A DNA stretch of 64,000 nucleotides. It comes from CAVUCH01 sp963763095. Its GTDB lineage: Bacteria; Acidobacteriota; Vicinamibacteria; Vicinamibacterales; JAENWD01. Position numbers and translations under genes: made by a program. How positions within the stretch are numbered: the first letter of the stretch is position 1; each line of letters begins with the position of its first letter. The notes beneath the pieces are model-generated. The model made no database searches and was not told the origin of the DNA. It saw only the letters and a list, made by a program, of their open reading frames with translations. This document shows positions 56,701-64,000 of the stretch, piece by piece. The stretch lies in NCBI GenBank assembly GCA_963763095.1, contig CAVXNR010000024.1:92970-156969 (forward strand), read 5' to 3'.

Positions 56701-58143
56701 TCACGCGCTCAGGGCGGACGACTGGAACGAGCGGCGTGCGTACAACAGGTCGAAGAGGTTGCCCTCGTGCGGCTGATCCCACGCGATCTGGTTCGTCGGA
56801 ATGGGGCCGACATTGAGGCGCTCGACGAGTGGCGACTGGAGCAGGGCGTCGACGAGCGCCGGATCGGCGGTCAGCGCCGACAAGGCCAGCGTGGGCCCGA
56901 GCGGCTCTGGCGCACGCGACATGTTCGCGGCGTCGAGCTCCACCACGGCCGCGAACGGGAACAGGAACTCACGGTTGGCGAGGGGGTGCGTGGGGCTGTC
57001 GCAGTAGACGACCGTCGGAAGCAGGTAGGTGCACCCGTCGTACTCGACGAGCCGGGGAGACTGCCGCCTGCCGGCTGTGACGTCAACCGCGCCGGGTTCC
57101 CGGAGCCCTGTCTCGATCTGCTCATTGATCCATTCTGCGACCCGGCGGTCGAGAAACGGCGCAAGCAGCGCGTCCGGATGATCGGCGGAGCGCGGCTGGA
57201 TCGCTACCATTCGTTCCGCAAGGGCTTCGGCAATCTCGCGCCCCCGGGAAGGCACCCAGACGCCAGATGCGTTCACGCAGGAACGCCCGCCGTTGTCGGC
57301 GATCGAGCGCACCATCAGGTCCAGGTGCTCGCGCCACGAATCCACGCGATCCGGTCCGAGCAGCACCTTGCTGTAGCCGGGCCCGTGCAGCTCGATGCGC
57401 GGGTCGCCCGCGAACGCCCCAACCGCCGACACGTCGCCGAAGAACATGCTGCGTCCGCAGCGCCGGACGATTTCGCCTGCGCCCGCATGGTCGCTCGGGT
57501 AGTACGTGAAGGCCTCACGCGGGCACCCCGCGGCCATGAACGCCTGCGCAATGCGGAAGGGAGTCCACGGTTCGGCGCTTCCAGGCCTCAAGACGAGCGG
57601 CATCTTCAGCGCGATGGCCGGAGTCCACAGCGCGTGCACCCCGGGCGAGTTGTTCGGCAGCACGACCCCGAGGGCCTGCGCGCGCGGGTAGAAGCTGAGC
57701 GTCGAGCGGCCGCTCACCCCGCTCGCGTCGAGCACGGCCAGGTCCAGCCCGCGCGTGAGGCCGGCGAGCACGCGCGGCATCTCCTCCAGCGCCGCGGCGA
57801 TCTTGTCCATGTTGCGGCGCACGAGCGTGAATGGCATTCCTGTCGTGGCGGAGACCTGCTCGACGTAATCCTGCGGCGACTGCCGATCCGCACCGACTGT
57901 CAGCGTCCCGCGGAGGAAACGGTCGGCCGCTTCCCGGGACATGTCCAGCAACCGCGCGACCGGGAGCGCGGCGAGCACGCGGCGGCCCGCTGCCTGTCGG
58001 TCGGGCAGGAGGTCGCGCCTGATGAGACCGGAATTGGCCTGGCTCACCGACGCGAACGGCTGCCTGGTCCTGTGGTGCACGACGGTCGCGGCGTCCAGGC
58101 TGGTGTAGGGAACACCGCGGCGAAGGATAGGGATGTGAATCAC
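56701..58143 (-). CDS. LuxC-like acyl-CoA/acyl-protein reductase
   Basis: 480 residues, ATG 58143, seven bases after the LuxE-like stop. Aldehyde-dehydrogenase fold: cofactor-site region VVLPNNSPGVHALWTPAIALKMPLVLRPGSAEPWTPFRI (about 160-197), and the catalytic segment SIADNGGRSCVNASGVWVPSRG with the nucleophile at C289. LuxC enzymes reduce an acyl thioester to the fatty aldehyde with NADPH. No luxAB luciferase genes are present, so the product would be used for something other than light. Pairing with the LuxE-like gene upstream gives an activate-then-reduce pathway for a carboxylic acid. Confidence 0.82.
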   Translation of the reverse strand: MIHIPILRRGVPYTSLDAATVVHHRTRQPFASVSQANSGLIRRDLLPDRQAAGRRVLAALPVARLLDMSREAADRFLRGTLTVGADRQSPQDYVEQVSATTGMPFTLVRRNMDKIAAALEEMPRVLAGLTRGLDLAVLDASGVSGRSTLSFYPRAQALGVVLPNNSPGVHALWTPAIALKMPLVLRPGSAEPWTPFRIAQAFMAAGCPREAFTYYPSDHAGAGEIVRRCGRSMFFGDVSAVGAFAGDPRIELHGPGYSKVLLGPDRVDSWREHLDLMVRSIADNGGRSCVNASGVWVPSRGREIAEALAERMVAIQPRSADHPDALLAPFLDRRVAEWINEQIETGLREPGAVDVTAGRRQSPRLVEYDGCTYLLPTVVYCDSPTHPLANREFLFPFAAVVELDAANMSRAPEPLGPTLALSALTADPALVDALLQSPLVERLNVGPIPTNQIAWDQPHEGNLFDLLYARRSFQSSALSA

Positions 58144-58150
58144 GGGTTGC

Positions 58151-59227
<1,077 letters not shown>

Positions 59228-59290
59228 ACGTAATTTTATACCGCGGTTGGCAGGGGCGTTTCGCGATCGGCCGGGGGCCTTCGCCACTGA

Positions 59291-59387
59291 TCGGCCGGGG
59301 CGCTTCGGCCCCGGCCCTACAGCGTCGATGTCAGGCGTGTCGACGTCAGTGTCGGTGTAGGCCGGGCCGAAGCGCCCCGGGCGAGAC
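59291..59387. repeat. Family B REP-like inverted pair (BIME-like)
   Basis: Two facing copies, 59291-59320 (ending CCCTAC) and 59357-59387 (beginning GTAGGCC), are separated by 36 bases. The second ends two bases before the UPF0182 stop codon. A degenerate third piece lies at about 59265-59282. The arrangement mirrors 6749-6865. Confidence 0.8.
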
Positions 59388-59389
59388 GC

Positions 59390-62161
59390 TCACTTCCGCG
59401 CCGCCTCCATCCGCTGCAGTACATCGCCGAGGCGCTTGATCTCCTCCCCGTACGCGGCCCAATTCCCCTGGCGCTGCGCATCGAGGGCGCGCTGGTAGGC
59501 GGCACGCGCCTCGGCGGCGAGGGCGCGCAGCTCCGGCGCGGGGGGCGCGGCGCCAGCCGCTGGCGCGGCCTGCTCCGGGGCGGGCGCAGCGGCCTCGCCG
59601 GCGATCGGAGCCGGAGCCGGTGCGTCGCTGGCGCGGCGCAGGCCCGCCGCGGCGCCGGCACCGAACAGGCGATCGAGCGCGGCCTCGAGCGTCGTATCCA
59701 TCACGATCTGGTTCTGGTAGGCGACGATGACCCGTTTCAGCTCCGGGATGCGTCCCCCGGCGCTCCTGAGGTACAGCGGGCGTATGTAGATCAGCGACTC
59801 CTCGACCGGGATGACGAGGAGCGTGCCCTGAATGACCTGGGAGCCCTGCTGGTTCCACAGCGTGATCTGCGGCGAGATCACCTGGTCCTGATTGATGCGC
59901 GCCACGACCTGTCGTGGGCCGAACACGACCTTCTGCTTCGGAAAGCGGTAGACGAAGAGGCGGCCGTAGTGCTCCCCGTCGCTGCGCGCCACCATCCAGG
60001 CGGCGAGGTTGTCCTTGCGGCGGGGTGTGAGCGGCACCATCTGGATGAACTCGGCGTTCTCCTCGCCCGGCAACTTCATGATCGTGTAGTAGGGCTCCAT
60101 GCGCTCCGGCTGCGCTTCGCTGCCTTCGATGGCCGGCACGTCCCACTGGTCTTCCTTGTTGTAGAACACCGCCGGGTTGGTCATGTGATACGTCGTATAC
60201 ATCCCCGTCTGAATCGCGAAGAGGGTCTCCGGGTAGCGGATGTGCCGGCGAAGATCCGCGGGCATGTCGCTCATGGGCCGGAACAGCGACGGAAAGATGC
60301 GCCCGTAGGTGGCGGCAATCGGATCCTTCGGATCGGCGAGGTAGAAGGTCGTCGTGCCGTCGTAGGCATCCACCGCGATCTTCACGGAGTTGCGGATGTA
60401 GTTCACGTTGTCCGCGGTGGGCGTCGAGTACGGATACTGGTCCGTGTGGGTATAGGCGTCCTGGAGCCACACCAGCCGCCCGCCTGTGAGCACGAGATAG
60501 GGGTCGGGGTCGAACGAGAGAAACGGCGCGATCATCCGCACCCGCTCGTTGATCCGGCGGTGGAACAGGACGCGGCTGTCGTTGGTGATGTCGTTGCTGA
60601 AGAAGATCTGCTGGGCGCGGAACCGCATCGCGAGCGCGGCCTTGCGCCAGATCGAGTTCACCGGCACGCCCCCGCGGCCGGTGTACGTGGTGGTCACGTT
60701 GTCCTCGCCACGCGGGTAGTGGAACTCCCGCGCGCCGGTCCGCACGAAGACGTAATCGTTGGACAGCTCGCCGAAGTAGAGGCTTGGCTCCTTGACGGCC
60801 AGATCGACGGTGGACACCAGCGGCAGGTCGCCGACGTACAGCACCGGCAGTCCTTCCTGCGTCACCTGGTTGACCGGCCCGAGCGTGAGGCCGTACCCGT
60901 GCGTGAAGGCGAGCCGCTCGTTGATCCAGTTCCGGTTGGGCAGCGCCGTGGAGTTCAATTCCCGGGCCGACAGCATGATCTGCCGGTACTCGCCGTTGAT
61001 GGTGTAGCGATCGTTGTCGACCGAGACGAAGTCGTAGTACGGCCGGATTTCCTGGAGCTGCCCGAACGTGTCGAGCAGGGGCCGATGATCCCAGAGGCGC
61101 ACGTTGCGCAGCGTGGCGGCGTTCCGCTGGATGTCGGCCCGGGTCAGCACCGCGTCCCCGGTCAGCTCCCGCTCCTCGACGTTCTCGAGGCCGAAGGCCC
61201 GTCGCGTCGCCGCGACGTTGTGCCGGATGTACGGCGTCTCCCGATCCAGTTCGTTTGGCGCGACCAGGAACCGCTGGACGGCCGCAGCATACCCGGCGCC
61301 GCCGAGCGACACGAGCAGGTAGAGCCCGATCGCGATGAACAGCGGCGTCATCCGTCGATACGCCGCGATGACCGCCAGCACTGCGCCCAGGAGCGACACC
61401 GCGGCGAGCGCGCGTGCCACAGGGAAGCGCGCCGCCACGTCCGTATACGACACGCCGTGAACGATCCCGGCAGGGGTCGTCAACGACCGCGGAATGTCGA
61501 GCCACGCGCCTACCCCGAGCAGCAGCAGGAAGGCAGCCGCCAGCAGCGCCAGGTGACGCTGCGCCGCGCGTGTGAGCAGCACTCCTCCCGTCGGTGACAG
61601 ACCGACCCCGCCGGAGACGGCGTATACGGCGCCCGCGCCAAGCGCCGCCAATACCACCAGCACCGTCAACGCGCCGCGCACGAACTCGATGAATGGGAGC
61701 GTGAAGAGGTAGAACGACACGTCGTAGCCGAGCACCGGGTCCGCGGACCCGAAGGGCAGGCCGTGACGCCAGCTGAGAAACGTGAGCCAGCCGCTCGCGC
61801 CGTACAGGGCTGCCGGCAGCGCCACAATGGCAGCGGCGCCGATCGCGAGCCGCCCGAGTTGCTGCTTGCTCGGCAGCTCGATCTGCACTCCCTGCTGCCC
61901 GGTCCAGACGATCGGCCCGGCGAACCGCAGCGACGAGAGCGCGACCCGGACGTTCAGCAGCAGCCAGCCGAAGGTCGCGAGGAAGGTCACCGCGCCGAGC
62001 ATCAGGCGCGTGCCCAGGGAAGTAGCGAATATCTGGCGGTAGCCCGTCTCGCCGAACCACAACCAATCGGTGTAGAGCGTGAGGGCGGAAGGAAGGCCGA
62101 AGAACAGCAGCGCCGCCAGCGCGAACACGACGAATCGAGCGATGCGGGGCACGGAGAGCAC
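59390..62161 (-). CDS. UPF0182 family membrane protein
   Basis: 923 residues, ATG 62161. Seven predicted membrane helices in the first 320 residues (FVVFALAALLFFGLPSALTLYTDWLWFGETGYRQIF is the family opening; VLAVIAAYRRMTPLFIAIGLYLLVSLGG is the last). A large extracytoplasmic domain follows (LWDHRPLLDTFGQLQEIRPYYDF, YTHTDQYPYSTP, QGTLLVIPVEESLIYIRPLYL). The C-terminal 70 residues are alanine/proline-rich and then helical. The family is widespread and of unknown function. Full length and unbroken; single gene. Confidence 0.92.
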   Translation of the reverse strand: MLSVPRIARFVVFALAALLFFGLPSALTLYTDWLWFGETGYRQIFATSLGTRLMLGAVTFLATFGWLLLNVRVALSSLRFAGPIVWTGQQGVQIELPSKQQLGRLAIGAAAIVALPAALYGASGWLTFLSWRHGLPFGSADPVLGYDVSFYLFTLPFIEFVRGALTVLVVLAALGAGAVYAVSGGVGLSPTGGVLLTRAAQRHLALLAAAFLLLLGVGAWLDIPRSLTTPAGIVHGVSYTDVAARFPVARALAAVSLLGAVLAVIAAYRRMTPLFIAIGLYLLVSLGGAGYAAAVQRFLVAPNELDRETPYIRHNVAATRRAFGLENVEERELTGDAVLTRADIQRNAATLRNVRLWDHRPLLDTFGQLQEIRPYYDFVSVDNDRYTINGEYRQIMLSARELNSTALPNRNWINERLAFTHGYGLTLGPVNQVTQEGLPVLYVGDLPLVSTVDLAVKEPSLYFGELSNDYVFVRTGAREFHYPRGEDNVTTTYTGRGGVPVNSIWRKAALAMRFRAQQIFFSNDITNDSRVLFHRRINERVRMIAPFLSFDPDPYLVLTGGRLVWLQDAYTHTDQYPYSTPTADNVNYIRNSVKIAVDAYDGTTTFYLADPKDPIAATYGRIFPSLFRPMSDMPADLRRHIRYPETLFAIQTGMYTTYHMTNPAVFYNKEDQWDVPAIEGSEAQPERMEPYYTIMKLPGEENAEFIQMVPLTPRRKDNLAAWMVARSDGEHYGRLFVYRFPKQKVVFGPRQVVARINQDQVISPQITLWNQQGSQVIQGTLLVIPVEESLIYIRPLYLRSAGGRIPELKRVIVAYQNQIVMDTTLEAALDRLFGAGAAAGLRRASDAPAPAPIAGEAAAPAPEQAAPAAGAAPPAPELRALAAEARAAYQRALDAQRQGNWAAYGEEIKRLGDVLQRMEAARK

Positions 62162-62317
62162 CTCGTGGACGGAGCGCCGGCGTGGCGCACCGACCTCACT
62201 CTACCGCGAGCCGCTGACGCGCGGAGTACGTTTTTCCAGCCGGAGCCGCCGCGCGACGCGAGCGGCCCGCCGGCCCGCCGGAAGCAGCTGCTCCGGCAGA
62301 CCGGCCGGCGGTAGTCG

Positions 62318-62621
62318 TCAGCCGGTATGCCCCTCGTCGTCGCTCAGCGTGGGCTCGACCTCCTCGGTCCCGCTGATGTTCTGCGGGTCGCGCGGACGCG
62401 TCGTGACCCGCGTCCGGCCCGCGCTCGTCATCTTTATCCGTCCTGGGCTGCGAGGCGCGCTCCTGGTTCGGGATATGGGGCGCGTCGGCGTCGGCCCGTT
62501 CGGCGTGCGCCTTGGAGCCCGAGAATTGCTGGCGCTCCTCATCGTGGTGCACATCATCCCCGGGGTGCTCGCGGCCGGCGACCTTGTAGTGATCCCAGTT
62601 GGCGTTATTGTGCTTCGACAT
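62318..62621 (-). pseudogene. Small hydrophilic protein of unknown function, one frameshift
   Basis: ATG 62621 with AGGAG five bases upstream. The first 65 or so residues (MSKHNNANWDHYKVAGREHP, then GDDVHHDEERQQF and PHIPNQE) resemble small NxDHYK-AGRE proteins of soil bacteria. Near 62418, in a C-run (G-run on the coding strand), reading appears to shift to a frame giving TRVTTRPRDPQNISGTEEVEPTLSDDEGHTG and a stop at 62318. The length is 3n+1. Repaired, it is about 100 residues, very charged, probably disordered. If there is no shift, the frame runs on to 62196 with arginine/alanine-rich sequence, which looks less natural. It lies just downstream of the eRF1-like gene on the same strand. Confidence 0.55.
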
Positions 62622-62646
62622 GTCGCTCCTGATGATGAAACGATGA

Positions 62647-63834
62647 TCAGATCCTGAACCGCAGAAAGGCGCCCACCCCACCGACCTCCGCCAGGAGCGC
62701 CGGTTCCTCGATGAAGCGGACGCGTGCGGAGGTCTGGCGCGCGAGGGTGACCAGCTGGTCGGCGACCTTTTCGGGCGCAGGCATCGGCTCCGCGGGCGGC
62801 ACGGCCTCCTCGGCCACGGCGGCTGCCGCTTCGACCGCGGCAAGACCCTCCGCAACATTGCCGGTTGGCGTCGGCGTCACTGCCGGCGTGGACGTCGCCA
62901 GATGGTCGACATTCGTGAGGATGTCGGGCCGCGCGGTGATGACGAGCTCGTCGACCTGCCCGAGCTGCAGGGCCGCAAGCGTGTCGTCGGCGCCGAGCAC
63001 ACCCAGGTTGCTGCCGCGGACGGCCTCGAACAGTCGATCCACGACCTGTGCGTCGGTTTCCGCGTCCTTCTGGCGCAGCGCGTCGAGCGTTGCCGCCAGC
63101 ACGGTCCGCTCGGGTGCACCGATGTCGAGAGGGATGATGTCGAGCACCTTCTCGAGCAGGTGCTGCGGGAACTCGCTCCGCACGAGCGACACGAACACAT
63201 CGTCGCCGCCGATGACGATCTGATCGATGCCTTCGGCGCGCACGATCCGATCGAGCACATCGGCGATCTCCTTGACGTGCTGCTGGTGGTACTCGCCGAC
63301 GTGCCGCTGGTAGCGAGCCTGCGACCAGCCGCCAACCTTTGTCTGCTTCGTCTTGACGCCCTGGATCTCATCCTGCCGGACCACCTCGCCGGTGCTGTAG
63401 ACGAAGATGCGGGCGAAGTTCGTATCCGCTACGACGGCGGCATAGCGCGGATACTGCTCGTGCAGGCGGGCGAGCGGATAGAGGTGCGGCTGATCGTCGA
63501 CATACAGCCGGTGGTCGTCGATGGGCGCGTCGAGCTGGTACGCCTCGAAGAACCCATCGGCGCCGGCGCAGGCGAAGATCGCCACACCGTTGGACGACGA
63601 CTGCAGCTCGTTGGCAAGGTAGCGGTTGATCCGCTCTACGTCGGCGGTGAAGCTGGCGTGTTCGGGGGAGTGCGGCCGGTAGGTGCGCAGGCGGTCGCGA
63701 AACGCCTTGCGAAGGAACTGGTCGAAGTTATCCCGACCCGTGCTGTCGGCCCGGGCATCCAGGTACAGGCTCAGGACGGGAAACGGAACGGGCTCGAACG
63801 TGGCGAGTCGATCGATATCTTCAGTCTGCAGCAT
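62647..63834 (-). CDS. eRF1/Vms1-like (baeRF-type) protein
   Basis: 395 residues from ATG 63834, AGAGG eight bases upstream. Layout matches bacterial archaeo-eukaryotic release-factor-like proteins: an N-terminal domain (FPVLSLYLDARAD at about 18-30), a central RNase H-like domain (YAAVVADTNFARIFVYSTGEVV, VGEYHQQHVKEIADVLDRIV, IDQIVIGGDDVFVSLVRSEFPQHLLEKV), and a C-terminal L7Ae-like part (RLFEAVRGSNLGVLGADDTLAALQLGQVDELVITARP). The role is unknown; related Vms1 proteins release peptides from stalled ribosomes. An alanine-rich linker precedes the final strand. Confidence 0.82.
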   Translation of the reverse strand: MLQTEDIDRLATFEPVPFPVLSLYLDARADSTGRDNFDQFLRKAFRDRLRTYRPHSPEHASFTADVERINRYLANELQSSSNGVAIFACAGADGFFEAYQLDAPIDDHRLYVDDQPHLYPLARLHEQYPRYAAVVADTNFARIFVYSTGEVVRQDEIQGVKTKQTKVGGWSQARYQRHVGEYHQQHVKEIADVLDRIVRAEGIDQIVIGGDDVFVSLVRSEFPQHLLEKVLDIIPLDIGAPERTVLAATLDALRQKDAETDAQVVDRLFEAVRGSNLGVLGADDTLAALQLGQVDELVITARPDILTNVDHLATSTPAVTPTPTGNVAEGLAAVEAAAAVAEEAVPPAEPMPAPEKVADQLVTLARQTSARVRFIEEPALLAEVGGVGAFLRFRI

Positions 63835-64000
63835 GCGTTGGACCTCTTGCGGCGGCGTTGCCGCACCCCGCTCGGCTGCAACCTTCGTTCCGCGGCCATC
63901 GAACTTCAGAGTGTCGCAACGCACGAGCTGCGCGACCCGCGCCTGGCGGCGGCGTGCCCCGCCGCTCCTAGACGGTCCACCGCGCGCGTCGAGCCGACAC
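63835..64000. other. Right-edge non-coding stretch
   Basis: No gene, repeat or RNA was recognised in these last 166 bases. They probably hold the promoter of the eRF1-like gene. Confidence 0.5.

Noticed and set aside
59346..62066. A 906-codon frame inside the UPF0182 gene on the same strand
   Set aside because: The other frame has membrane helices and family motifs; this one is arginine/alanine-rich shadow.

Overview
The window is GC-rich bacterial chromosomal DNA. I infer an Acidobacteriota genome of the Vicinamibacteria type (Luteitalea/Vicinamibacter relatives). The basis is gene content: very large Oar-like TonB-dependent receptors with an N-terminal carboxypeptidase-regulatory domain, many secreted PQQ/BamB-like beta-propellers, twin-arginine-exported enzymes, DinB proteins, PEGA proteins, and abundant short palindromic intergenic repeats. 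No rRNA, tRNA, phage or CRISPR locus was recognised.

Layout. 1-4.2 kb: end of a GH29 alpha-L-fucosidase, a DinB protein, and a compact + strand group (ThuA domain, GH130, DinB). 4.2-9.7 kb: amidohydrolase, WYL regulator, DUF892-PRC fusion and DUF4139 protein, all on -. 9.8-11.9 kb: sigma factor followed by a membrane anti-sigma factor, with the DUF4139 gene downstream. 12.2-15.7 kb: ExeA-type ATPase overlapping a four-PEGA membrane protein, then a convergent TonB-like protein. 15.8-22.2 kb: NHL-repeat protein, secreted unknown, enolase-superfamily dehydratase and RraA-like protein, the last two separated by an IS110/IS1111-type insertion sequence. 22.4-30.7 kb: hydrolase, UdgX, aspartate kinase, sarcosine-oxidase-like protein, rhodanese-methyltransferase, ABC exporter and truA. 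30.8-32.1 kb: metK behind a SAM-II/V-like aptamer candidate and an intrinsic attenuator. 32.2-51.3 kb: seven secreted PQQ-type propellers, two giant Oar receptors and an MFS transporter, probably a periplasmic/outer-membrane nutrient module. 51.4-59.2 kb: a tight five-gene operon (LuxE-like acyl activator, LuxC-like acyl reductase, GT4 glycosyltransferase, ABC ATPase, 1111-residue permease). This is the best candidate for an undescribed pathway: making an acyl aldehyde or alcohol, possibly glycosylating it, and exporting it. 59.4-63.8 kb: UPF0182 membrane protein, a small hydrophilic protein and an eRF1/Vms1-like protein.

Two window-wide patterns stand out. First, eight genes are broken by ten single-base frameshifts, and all ten are +1 insertions, several in C or G runs. 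This looks like insertion-type sequencing error rather than gene decay. Second, intergenic regions carry at least three families of short palindromic repeats, including REP-like inverted pairs, plus heptamer minisatellites on both sides of metK.
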